Notes: generated by a model not told the origin, from the letters alone. 11,840 nt of DNA from Planctomycetota bacterium (GCA_003644175.1 QNBS01000037.1:1-11840); one strand, 5' to 3'. Shown: positions 5,799-11,840, numbered from the stretch's first letter. Numbers and translations are program-made.

Positions 5799-8195
5799 GT
5801 GAAAAAAATGTCTACATCCGGATGGCCGGTTGTCGTTTTACCGGTATTGGCTTTCGCGGCGACCGCAATGGCCGGCGACGGCGCTGAAAGCGGCGGCGGT
5901 GTTGCCGGCACATGGGCGCCGTTCGGGGCAGTGGCGGCGGCGGTGTTGGCTTTGGGCTTTGCCTGGTATTTCTACAGGAAAGTAATGGCGGCGCCCGAAG
6001 GCAATGAAACGATGATCGAGATCGCCCGTCACGTGCGCGAAGGCGCATACGCATATCTGTTCAGGCAGTACGGCGTGGTCTCGTTCGTATTCCTGATCCT
6101 GCTGATTATCTTCACGGTCTTAGCCTATATCGGGGTGCAGAATCCGTTTGTGCCGGTGGCGTTTCTTACCGGCGGTTTCTTCAGCGGCCTGTGCGGCTTT
6201 CTGGGGATGAAGACGGCGACGAATGCGTCGTCGCGTACGGCCCAGGGCGCAAGCGAAAGCCTTAACCGCGGCCTGCAGGTGGCGTTCCGTTCCGGCGCGG
6301 TCATGGGCCTGGTGGTTGTGGGCTTTGGCCTGCTGGATATCGCGCTGTGGTATCTCATTCTCGACAGGTTGATTTACACGACCAGTCACATGGCCGATGG
6401 CGTGAATTTCCTGGGGCTTCAGTTGGTGCCCGCAGGCATGGATGCGGGTCATAAGCTGGTTGAAATAACCACCACGATGATCACCTTCGGGATGGGTGCT
6501 TCGACACAGGCGCTGTTTGCCCGTGTCGGCGGCGGCATCTATACCAAGGCGGCCGACGTCGGCGCCGACCTCGTGGGTAAGGTCGAGGCCGGTATTCCCG
6601 AAGACGATCCGCGGAACCCGGCTACTATCGCCGACAACGTCGGTGATAACGTCGGCGACGTCGCCGGTATGGGCGCCGACCTCTACGAAAGCTATTGCGG
6701 TTCGATTCTTGCGACGGCGGCCCTTGGTGCGGCGTTATCGGCATCCGCCCTGGCGAAGAAAGGTATGGACCCGACGATGGCGGTGCTGGCGCCGATGATT
6801 GTCGCCGGTGTCGGCATTCTGCTGTCGATAATCGGCATATTCATGGTCAAATGCAAAGAAGGCGCCGGCCAGAAGAACCTGCTGGGCGCTCTGCTGTTCG
6901 GGACCCTGGGCAGTTCTGTCTTGATCCTGGCGGTTCTGGCGATCATGGCGGGATTCGGCATGATCACCTGGGGCATCTTCGGCTCGGTGGTCGCGGGTCT
7001 GGTTGCAGGTGTGGTCATCGGCCAGATAACCGAGTACTATACATCCGACGCCAATAAACCCGTCAGGGGCATTGCCGAACAGGCCGTCATGGGGCCGGCG
7101 ACGACCATTATCGACGGATTTGCAACGGGTATGTATTCCACCGGCTTGTGCGTGGTGACCATTGTAATCGGCATTCTTTGTGCGTTTGCATTTGCCGGCG
7201 GTTTCGAAGAGCTTTCGATGGGCCTTTACGGCATCGGCTTTGCGGCCGTCGGAATGCTCTCGACCTTAGGCATTACATTAGCGACCGATGCATACGGCCC
7301 GATCGCAGACAACGCCGGCGGCAACGCCGAAATGAGCGGTCTCGGACCGGAAGTCAGGGAGCGCACAGACGCACTCGATTCCCTGGGCAATACGACCGCT
7401 GCTACGGGCAAGGGTTTTGCGATCGGCTCAGCTGCTCTGACGGCGATGGCTCTTCTGGCGGCCTACATCGAAGAAGTGCGAATCTGGATCGGAAGATTGG
7501 CGGACAAGGCGGCCGACGGCATATATACAGTGGGCGCCTTTGAGTTCACCGCCGAATCCGTAAAGACCGCATCGGTGATGGATTTTGTCAATGCTTATAA
7601 TCTGACGATTATGAACCCCAAGCTGATCTGCGGGCTCTTCCTCGGCGCCATGATGGCGTTTGTGTTCTGTGCCATGACGATGAAGGCCGTCGGGCGGGCG
7701 GCAGGCGCCATGGTCAACGAGGTGCGCCGCCAGTTCAGGGAAATACCCGGAATCATGGAAGGAACCGGCAAGCCCGATTACGCCGAGTGTGTTTCCATTT
7801 CAACCAAAGGCGCTCAGAGGGAGATGATTCTGCCGTCGCTGTTGGCGATCTTCATGCCGGTTGCAACGGGGCTGTTTCTTGGCGTCGCAGGCGTGATGGG
7901 CCTGCTCGCCGGCGGTCTTACCGCCGGCTTCGTGCTGGCTATCACGCTGAACAACGCAGGCGGCGCATGGGACAACGCCAAGAAGTACATCGAAAAAGGC
8001 GCCCACGGCGGCAAAGGCTCCGACACCCACAAAGCCAGCGTAGTCGGCGATACCGTTGGCGATCCGTTCAAGGACACCTCCGGACCCAGCCTTAATATCC
8101 TCATCAAGCTAATGACGATGGTCAGCGTCGTATTCTCCGGTGTCATTGTCAAGTTTGGACCGACCATCGCCGGCTGGCTCCACATGGGCGAATAA
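5799..8195 (+). CDS. hppA: K+-dependent membrane pyrophosphatase (ion pump)
   Basis: Membrane pyrophosphatases hydrolyse PPi and pump H+ and/or Na+ across the membrane. The 798-residue length and about 16 hydrophobic helices fit the family. Substrate-site motifs are intact: DVGADLVGKVE at 253-263, EDDPRNPATIADNVGDNVGDVAG at about 268-290, IADNAGGNAEMSG, and a C-terminal segment from GGAWDNAKKYIEKG to VGDTVGDPFKDTSGPS. Ala534 and Gly537 in GNTTAATGKG are the K+-dependent signature; K+-independent enzymes carry Lys and Thr there. Glu297 in GADLYES is at the gate position used by Na+ pumps, but some H+ pumps share it, so the pumped ion is undecided. The GTG at 5799 is preferred to ATG 5808 because AAAGGA ends 6 bases before it. 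A strong terminator at 8234-8266 closes the unit. Confidence 0.96.
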   Translation: MKKMSTSGWPVVVLPVLAFAATAMAGDGAESGGGVAGTWAPFGAVAAAVLALGFAWYFYRKVMAAPEGNETMIEIARHVREGAYAYLFRQYGVVSFVFLILLIIFTVLAYIGVQNPFVPVAFLTGGFFSGLCGFLGMKTATNASSRTAQGASESLNRGLQVAFRSGAVMGLVVVGFGLLDIALWYLILDRLIYTTSHMADGVNFLGLQLVPAGMDAGHKLVEITTTMITFGMGASTQALFARVGGGIYTKAADVGADLVGKVEAGIPEDDPRNPATIADNVGDNVGDVAGMGADLYESYCGSILATAALGAALSASALAKKGMDPTMAVLAPMIVAGVGILLSIIGIFMVKCKEGAGQKNLLGALLFGTLGSSVLILAVLAIMAGFGMITWGIFGSVVAGLVAGVVIGQITEYYTSDANKPVRGIAEQAVMGPATTIIDGFATGMYSTGLCVVTIVIGILCAFAFAGGFEELSMGLYGIGFAAVGMLSTLGITLATDAYGPIADNAGGNAEMSGLGPEVRERTDALDSLGNTTAATGKGFAIGSAALTAMALLAAYIEEVRIWIGRLADKAADGIYTVGAFEFTAESVKTASVMDFVNAYNLTIMNPKLICGLFLGAMMAFVFCAMTMKAVGRAAGAMVNEVRRQFREIPGIMEGTGKPDYAECVSISTKGAQREMILPSLLAIFMPVATGLFLGVAGVMGLLAGGLTAGFVLAITLNNAGGAWDNAKKYIEKGAHGGKGSDTHKASVVGDTVGDPFKDTSGPSLNILIKLMTMVSVVFSGVIVKFGPTIAGWLHMGE

Positions 8196-8202
8196 CCATT
8201 TC

Positions 8203-8218
8203 TTGACGAACCCGTCAA
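8203..8218. other. Short hairpin after hppA
   Basis: TTGACG (8203-8208) and CGTCAA (8213-8218) form a perfect 6-bp stem with a 4-base loop just after the hppA stop and before the main terminator. It may protect the mRNA end. No T-run follows. Confidence 0.35.
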
Positions 8219-8233
8219 ATCTTTGTAATATAT

Positions 8234-8266
8234 CAGGGGTGGCCGGAAACGGCCGCCCCTGTTTTT
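8234..8266 (+). terminator. Strong intrinsic terminator of hppA
   Basis: A 12-base stem (CAGGGGTGGCCG at 8234-8245 with CGGCCGCCCCTG at 8250-8261), with a single G-T pair, is closed by a GAAA tetraloop and followed directly by TTTTT (8262-8266). This is a textbook rho-independent terminator 38 bases after the hppA stop. It separates hppA from the repeat cluster and rsfS. Confidence 0.92.
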
Positions 8267-8339
8267 GATGTGACGCCGGTAGTCCGCGTTGTGGTTTATA
8301 TGTGGAAAGGGGTAACACTTTAGCCAAGTGTGAGATTTG

Positions 8340-8369
8340 CTTGTCATTCCCGCGAAAGCGGGAATCCAG
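8340..8369 (+). repeat. 30-bp palindromic repeat before rsfS
   Basis: This copy is identical over all 30 bases to 3962-3991, 4.4 kb away, including the GAAA loop and the asymmetric CTTGTC and CCAG ends. It shows that the family is dispersed and recently active or homogenised. Confidence 0.93.
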
Positions 8370-8389
8370 TATAAAACAGCTTCCGCCGC

Positions 8390-8420
8390 AGAGCCTGCCC
8401 TGAGCGTAGCCGAACGGGCG
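8390..8420 (+). repeat. Possible second dispersed repeat piece
   Basis: The segment around CCTGAGCGTAGCCGAACGGG resembles another short repeat that I recall as common between genes in GC-rich bacterial genomes, often next to the palindrome seen here. Only one copy is present in this window, so the repeat status rests on recall and not on internal evidence. Confidence 0.35.
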
Positions 8421-8468
8421 GTTTCCTGCTTCTTGCACACGTGGCTAAAATATTACGGAAAGGGTAAC

Positions 8469-8828
8469 TTGGCGGACAAGCGAGATGATGAAGGCAGAGA
8501 ACTTGCCGTTGCCGCGGCAAAGATTGCGATTGAGCGAAACTGCACCGATATAACGGTTCTGGATTTGCGCGGTCTTAGCCCTGCGACAGACTACTTTGTA
8601 ATCGCAACCGGTGCGAGCGACCGGCAGCGGCGGACCGTGATAGACGAAATCTGCGTGCACGCCAAAAAAACCGGCCACACGCGATTCGGACAGGCCGGCT
8701 ACGAACAGGGCAGATGGATACTCGCCGATTTCGTCGACGTCGTAATCCACGTCTTCGACGACGAGTATCGCCGCTATTACGACCTGGAGATGCTCTGGGG
8801 AGACGCAAAGCGATTGACTATTGATTAA
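8469..8828 (+). CDS. rsfS: Ribosomal silencing factor RsfS
   Basis: RsfS binds ribosomal protein uL14 and blocks joining of the subunits, lowering translation in starvation. The 119-residue product covers the whole family domain: VLDLRGLSPATDYFVIATGASDRQ (about residues 30-53), GYEQGRWILADFVDVVIHVF, and the C-terminal YRRYYDLEMLWGDAK. The TTG at 8469 is the chosen start. GAAAGGG lies at 8458-8464, 4 bases before it, and the protein then begins MADKRDDEGREL, where homologues begin. A longer frame to 8337 would read through the palindromic repeat and is not credible. A partial echo of this start lies 153 bases upstream (8304-8336). The gene is read separately from hppA, which ends in a strong terminator. 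Confidence 0.92.
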   Translation: MADKRDDEGRELAVAAAKIAIERNCTDITVLDLRGLSPATDYFVIATGASDRQRRTVIDEICVHAKKTGHTRFGQAGYEQGRWILADFVDVVIHVFDDEYRRYYDLEMLWGDAKRLTID

Positions 8829-8849
8829 TGATAATAACAGGAGTTAAAT

Positions 8850-8969
8850 ATGCCTGAGATTTGTAGATTTTACGGTATCATTATAGCCATGTTTTTTGAT
8901 GACCACAATCCGCCTCATTTCCACGCAAGATATGGGTGTCTTAATGATACACGATGTTATCAAAGCTGA
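8850..8969 (+). pseudogene. Truncated DUF4160 gene
   Basis: The ATG at 8850 has a good AGGAG 6 bases upstream (8839-8843). The product begins MPEICRFYGIIIAMFF and DDHNPPHFHARYG, a clear N-terminal half of DUF4160, a short family of about 80-90 residues. After residue 29 the match stops and ten unrelated residues lead to TGA at 8967-8969, giving only 39 residues. About 50 residues of the C-terminal half are missing. The ORF overlaps the start of the DUF2442 gene by 26 bases. In other genomes DUF4160 and DUF2442 genes are commonly adjacent, so a deletion has probably removed the end of DUF4160 and the gap between the two. It may still serve as a leader that couples translation. Confidence 0.7.
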
Positions 8970-9213
8970 ATACAAAGCAGACTACAAAATACAGTTGGTC
9001 TTTGATGACGGCAAGACCGGGCTTGTAGATTTCTCAAAGTTTATCGCAAAGGGGGGCGTTTTTAAAAAACTCGAAGATCACGAATTTTTCAAAAATTTCA
9101 CCATAAACAAAGACCTTGGTGTGATTAGCTGGAACAATGAAATCGATATTGCACCGGAAACCCTCTATAGCGAAGCAACCAATACACCATTGCCGGAATG
9201 GATGACAGAGTAA
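8944..9213 (+). CDS. DUF2442 family protein
   Basis: This 89-residue protein of the DUF2442 family has no established biochemical role. It begins MIHDVIKAEYKADYKIQLVFDDG and ends with the family's conserved tail (GVISWNNEIDIAPETLYSEA, then TPLPEWMTE). It looks complete. The ATG at 8944 is preferred because homologues start there; in-frame ATGs at 8932 and 8896 would add residues encoded inside the DUF4160 fragment. It overlaps that fragment in another frame, so translation may be coupled. DUF4160-DUF2442 pairs have been suggested to be toxin-antitoxin-like; if so, this module has lost half of one partner. The stop lies 8 bases before the argS start. Confidence 0.8.
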   Translation: MIHDVIKAEYKADYKIQLVFDDGKTGLVDFSKFIAKGGVFKKLEDHEFFKNFTINKDLGVISWNNEIDIAPETLYSEATNTPLPEWMTE

Positions 9214-9221
9214 ACATCACA

Positions 9222-10988
9222 ATGAAGCCCGTTATTGACATACTTGAAGAGAGAATCAGCCTAGCGTTGGCCGATGTCACAGGACTGGGTCCCCTGCCGG
9301 CGCTGGTCAAGCCCGCTACTGATGCGAAGTTCGGAGACTATCAGGCCAACGGCGTTATGGCCGCAGCTAAAAAACTCAAGACAAACCCCCGCGCACTTGC
9401 AGAAAAGCTCGTCGCCCAACTCAAACTGGACGATATCTGCATGCCGCCTGAGATCGCAGGACCGGGCTTCATCAATCTCAGACTCAAGACCGATTTTCTG
9501 ACCGGCAATCTCCTGGAGATAAACGCCGATACAGCCCATCTCGGCATCAGCAGGACCGAAAACCCCAAAACGATAGTCGTCGATTTCTCCTGCCCCAATA
9601 TCGCCAAGCAGATGCACGTCGGGCACCTGAGAAGCACAATCATCGGCGACAGCATCTGCAGAATATTGGACTTCCAGGGCCACAAAGTAATCCGCCAAAA
9701 CCACATCGGAGACTGGGGCACGCAGTTCGGGATGCTCATCGCATACCTGAAGCAGGCCAACCCCGAGGTTATCGAGGACCCCGATTCGATACATATTGCC
9801 GATCTTGAGCAGTTCTACAAGAACGCCAAGGCCCGATGCGATGCCAATGAGGATTTTGCCGTCCTGTCGCGACAGGAAGTGGTGGCTCTTCACGCCGGAA
9901 ACAAAGAAACGCTCAATGTATGGCGGCATATTGTAGACGAATCACGAAGCCACTACCAGCCAGTCTACGACATTCTTGACGTGAACCTGCACCAGGCCAA
10001 TGAACGCGGCGAAAGCTTCTACGCCGACAGGCTCTCCGGCATCGTTGAGGAGTTGAAGCAAAAAGGTATTGCCGTGGAATCCGACGGCGCGACCTGTGTT
10101 TTTCCGGAAGGTTTTACCAACAAGCAAGGCGAGCCTCTGCCTTTTATTATCCAGAAATCCGACGGGGCGTTTCTTTACGCGACGACGGACCTGGCGGCGA
10201 TCAAGTATCGGATCGATGAACTAAAGGCCGACAAGATCATTTATGTTACCGATGCGCGGCAGAAGCTGCATTTCGAGATGCTCTTTGCGACGGCGCGATT
10301 AGCCGGATGGGTGCACGCCGGCGTCGAACTGGTCCATGTTGCTTTCGGCACGGTGTTAGGCGAAAACAACAGGCCTCTCAAAACACGCTCCGGAGAAAAC
10401 GTCAAACTCAAAGAGCTTCTCGATGAAGCGATTCAACGGGCTCGCGCCGTCGTTGAGGAAAAGAACCCGGAGCTTGCCGAGGCAAAGAAGGAGCGGATTG
10501 CAGAGGCCGTCGGTGTCGGCGCGGTCAAATACGCCGACTATTCCAACAATCGCACAAGCGATTATGTATTCAGCTTCGACAAGATGTTGGCCATGGACGG
10601 CAATACCGCTCCGTACATGCAGTACGCTTACGCCCGGGTCAAGTCGATCGAGCGCAAGGCGGCGAAGAAGGATGTGGATGTCGAAAGCGAACTGGCGGGC
10701 ATCACAGATTTGAATCTGAGCGAGCCGGCGGAACTGGATCTGGCAAAGCACTTGATTCGTTACGGTGAAATCATCGAAAGCGCGTTTGCCGATTGTCGGC
10801 CGAACTATTTGACACAGTATTTATATGAACTGGCCCAGAAGTTCAGCGCCTTCTATAATGCCTGCCCCGTCCTGGCGGCCGACAAAGCAACTCGACCGAC
10901 GCGCCTGCTGCTGTGCGACCTGACGGCCCGGACGATCAGGCACGGGCTGAGTGAACTGTTGGGTATCCGCGTGGTTGAGCAGATGTAG
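9222..10988 (+). CDS. argS: Arginyl-tRNA synthetase
   Basis: ArgRS joins arginine to tRNA-Arg using ATP. The 588-residue length from ATG 9222 is normal for the class I enzyme. An N-terminal Add-1 domain (about residues 1-100) precedes the catalytic core, which opens with VDFSCPNIAKQMHVGHLRST, where HVGH is the HIGH signature. GDWGTQFGMLI follows, and PLKTRSGENVKL replaces a canonical KMSKS as usual for ArgRS. The C-terminal DALR-type anticodon-binding domain contains MQYAYARVKSI and ends with LGIRVVEQM. An in-frame ATG at 9198 would overlap the DUF2442 stop and add 8 residues with no family match, so 9222 is preferred. The Shine-Dalgarno sequence is weak. The close spacing to DUF2442 suggests co-transcription with rsfS. 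Confidence 0.96.
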   Translation: MKPVIDILEERISLALADVTGLGPLPALVKPATDAKFGDYQANGVMAAAKKLKTNPRALAEKLVAQLKLDDICMPPEIAGPGFINLRLKTDFLTGNLLEINADTAHLGISRTENPKTIVVDFSCPNIAKQMHVGHLRSTIIGDSICRILDFQGHKVIRQNHIGDWGTQFGMLIAYLKQANPEVIEDPDSIHIADLEQFYKNAKARCDANEDFAVLSRQEVVALHAGNKETLNVWRHIVDESRSHYQPVYDILDVNLHQANERGESFYADRLSGIVEELKQKGIAVESDGATCVFPEGFTNKQGEPLPFIIQKSDGAFLYATTDLAAIKYRIDELKADKIIYVTDARQKLHFEMLFATARLAGWVHAGVELVHVAFGTVLGENNRPLKTRSGENVKLKELLDEAIQRARAVVEEKNPELAEAKKERIAEAVGVGAVKYADYSNNRTSDYVFSFDKMLAMDGNTAPYMQYAYARVKSIERKAAKKDVDVESELAGITDLNLSEPAELDLAKHLIRYGEIIESAFADCRPNYLTQYLYELAQKFSAFYNACPVLAADKATRPTRLLLCDLTARTIRHGLSELLGIRVVEQM

Positions 10989-11016
10989 GATGCCGGCGGG
11001 CCAAAAGGAGATTGTT

Positions 11017-11172
11017 ATGACGATTATCAATGAGACATTGGCGGTGTCGACGCAGCGACGCTGTGAGATGGTGGATATCACGCGGCAGGCGATATACTTC
11101 TGCGAATTCGACGGACCAGGAAACAGAAAAGTGGCTGTTCAAGTCCGCGGCTCGCAGGGGATTGCAACGTAA
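11017..11172 (+). pseudogene. UPF0047 (YjbQ-like) relic with internal deletion
   Basis: The ATG at 11017 has a strong AAAAGGAG (11003-11010) 6 bases upstream and lies 28 bases after argS. The 51-residue product reads as the two ends of a UPF0047/YjbQ protein joined in frame. Residues 1-24 (MTIINETLAVSTQRRCEMVDITRQ region) match the N-terminus of the family. Residues 25-48 (AIYFCEFDGPGNRKV and on) match its C-terminal strand, normally GxWQxIFxxEFDGPR. The middle, about 85-90 residues that include the conserved His/Glu active site, is absent. Full-length relatives have about 135-140 residues and are linked to thiamine-phosphate synthase activity. The product is surely inactive as an enzyme. The deletion could be a genuine genomic event or an assembly fault. 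Confidence 0.75.
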
Positions 11173-11188
11173 AAATGCGCATAAAAAT

Positions 11189-11243
11189 GGCGAGGTGGTG
11201 GGTCCGTCTGGGGGGGAAAACGGGATCCCACGTTACCCTCGCC
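11189..11243 (+). other. Long GC-rich hairpin, possible structured RNA or terminator
   Basis: GGCGAGG (11189-11195) pairs with CCTCGCC (11237-11243). Inside, GTGGG (11198-11202) pairs with CCCAC (11227-11231) and TCC (11203-11205) with GGA (11223-11225), leaving a 17-base loop and small bulges. A second small hairpin, GTCTT-TTAT-AAGAC, follows at 11259-11272. The pair lies just after the YjbQ relic and may end the argS transcript, although no proper T-run follows the first stem. Confidence 0.45.
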
Positions 11244-11272
11244 GAGGTTTATGATAAAGTCTTTTATAAGAC

Positions 11273-11460
11273 CTTATATTCGATTCATATACTATATCGG
11301 ACGGCTCATCGAAAGTCAATCAAAAAAAACGGAAAAAACGGAAAAAACTTGCGAAATCTGCAAATTATTTGCCTTTACAGGCCTCAACAGGCGTTTTTAC
11401 GTGGACTTTGTTCTGTCGGGGACCCGTGAAAAATGAAAGTCGGACCTCAAGCAATAATCC
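11273..11460. other. Non-coding stretch before the topoisomerase gene
   Basis: No gene is supported here. Visible structures are CGGAAAAAA twice in tandem (11330-11347), a 10-base tandem GCCTTTACAG/GCCTCAACAG (11371-11390) followed by GCGTTTTT, and a 7-bp hairpin CCTCAAG/CTTGAGG spanning 11445-11466. Two open frames cover part of it (11175-11436), but neither resembles a protein or has a ribosome-binding site. Confidence 0.5.
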
Positions 11461-11489
11461 TTGAGGAATGTGTTCCCCTGGCGTAATAT
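11461..11489 (+). promoter_or_regulatory. Possible promoter of the topoisomerase VI A gene
   Basis: TTGAGG at 11461-11466 is followed after 17 bases by TAATAT at 11484-11489. Transcription would start near 11496 and give a leader of about 37 bases. The -35 element overlaps the right arm of the 7-bp hairpin at 11445-11466, which could also serve as a binding site. Imperfect hexamers keep confidence moderate. Confidence 0.4.
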
Positions 11490-11532
11490 GCTGCGGGGCT
11501 TGTAAGTTGGTTTTTATGGGAGTAATGAGCGT

Positions 11533-11840
11533 ATGCCGGCGAGGAAAAAACCTGCTGTCAAAGAAAAGATCGAGGACAACGCCAGGAACGTCTACGATAA
11601 GATACTGAAGAGACAAAAGCCCACGATGAGTACGCCCATTCGGTCTCTGTCCAACGTGAAATATCACGCTAAGAAAGGCTACTTCGAGATGTTGGGCAAG
11701 GTCAAGAAGCGTACGCTGACGGTCGGCACCGTCAAGACGTTCGCCCAGACGCTGAAGATGATGGCGCTGTCCAGGGAGCTCATCGAGAAAGACGACATGG
11801 CGACGAAGAGGGAGGCCTACTACATCTCCAAAAACTGGGG
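11533..11840 (+). CDS. top6A: DNA topoisomerase VI subunit A (Spo11-like), 5' part
   Basis: Topoisomerase VI is a type IIB enzyme (A2B2) that passes one DNA duplex through another. Subunit A carries the catalytic tyrosine and subunit B the ATPase. The 102 complete codons seen cover the N-terminal winged-helix part of subunit A: ARNVYDKILKRQKPTMSTPIR, then VGTVKTFAQTLKMMALSRELI, then the catalytic motif TKREAYYISKNWG, in which Tyr97 (second of the pair) is the expected nucleophile. The enzyme is usual in archaea and plants but occurs in only some bacteria, including some planctomycetes. GGAG at 11519-11522 lies 10 bases before the ATG at 11533. The gene runs off the window, so the Toprim domain and any subunit B gene are not visible. 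Confidence 0.9.
   Translation, partial: MPARKKPAVKEKIEDNARNVYDKILKRQKPTMSTPIRSLSNVKYHAKKGYFEMLGKVKKRTLTVGTVKTFAQTLKMMALSRELIEKDDMATKREAYYISKNW

Larger units (their letters stand above)
8312..8456. repeat. 21-bp inverted repeat enclosing the palindrome before rsfS
   Basis: Arms 8312-8332 and 8436-8456 are reverse complements at 18 of 21 positions. Between them lie a 30-bp palindromic repeat (8340-8369) and a piece resembling a second dispersed family (about 8390-8420). Outside and overlapping the arms is a direct repeat: ATAT..GGAAAGGGGTAAC at 8298-8316 against ATAT..GGAAAGGGTAAC at 8450-8468, about 16 of 20 aligned positions. The right direct copy carries the rsfS ribosome-binding site, so the cluster sits exactly at a gene start. 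Confidence 0.75.

Noticed and set aside
6496..7543. Several arginine-rich open frames inside hppA
   Set aside because: They are alternative frames of a GC-rich membrane protein gene and show only composition bias.
8203..8231. Promoter-like TTGACG-17-TAATAT after hppA
   Set aside because: The -35 part is one arm of a small hairpin and a transcript from here would begin directly in the strong terminator at 8234-8266, so a functional promoter is unlikely.
7814..8440. Minus-strand open frame of 208 codons
   Set aside because: It runs through the palindrome, the terminator and the 3' end of hppA; no protein family is visible and the structures it crosses explain the sequence.
8337..8468. N-terminal extension of rsfS from a TTG at 8337
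   Set aside because: The extra 44 codons are translated palindromic repeat; family members start near 8469, where a ribosome-binding site is present.
9198..9221. Upstream ATG for argS at 9198
   Set aside because: It would overlap the DUF2442 stop and adds eight residues that do not look like an ArgRS N-terminus; 9222 fits better.
11130..11165. tRNA-like T-loop sequence (GTTCAAGTCC)
   Set aside because: No acceptor, D or anticodon stems can be built around it, and it lies in the reading frame of the YjbQ relic.
11175..11436. Two overlapping open frames of 84 and 61 codons
   Set aside because: They have no ribosome-binding site and no recognisable domain, and cover hairpins and A-rich repeats; treated as non-coding.

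Overview
The window looks like a bacterial chromosome, probably a planctomycete of the Phycisphaerae type. That placement is an inference. It rests on a DNA topoisomerase VI A subunit in an otherwise bacterial gene set, a large K+-type membrane pyrophosphatase, moderately GC-rich genes with some GTG/TTG starts, and many dispersed palindromic repeats. Every recognisable gene lies on the + strand.

Layout. 3-602: 3' part of argC. 603-2629: a lower-GC island with its own promoter, carrying an Xre-type HTH/ImmA metallopeptidase and a DUF4411 PIN-like protein, which is a toxin-antitoxin-like pair. An imperfect short direct repeat lies at each edge. 2630-3753: a carbon-nitrogen hydrolase and a two-helix membrane protein. 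3756-4440: a repeat-rich stretch holding a decayed copy of the argJ start, a 19-bp tandem array, and a GIY-YIG nuclease gene bracketed by perfect 30-bp inverted repeats. 4446-5648: argJ. 5799-8195: hppA, followed by a strong terminator. 8298-8468: another repeat cluster with the same 30-bp palindrome. 8469-8828: rsfS. 8850-9213: a truncated DUF4160 gene overlapping a DUF2442 gene. 9222-10988: argS. 11017-11172: a UPF0047/YjbQ relic that keeps only its two ends. 11173-11532: non-coding DNA with hairpins and a possible promoter. 11533-11840: the 5' part of the topoisomerase VI A gene.

Functionally, argC and argJ act in arginine biosynthesis, argS charges tRNA-Arg, rsfS silences ribosomes and hppA couples pyrophosphate hydrolysis to ion pumping. 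The ancestral order may have been argC, hydrolase, small membrane gene, argJ, with the toxin-antitoxin island and the GIY-YIG/palindrome unit inserted later.

The most unusual observation is that the palindrome family sits just upstream of two gene starts (argJ and rsfS), and in each case a partial echo of the downstream gene's start lies on the far side of the repeats. The argJ echo is strong (35 of 43 bases, with a Shine-Dalgarno sequence still in place); the rsfS echo is weaker. Together with the GIY-YIG gene between inverted copies, this suggests a small mobile unit made of a nuclease and palindromes that inserts at gene starts. Two other genes, the YjbQ-like and DUF4160 genes, look like deletion relics.
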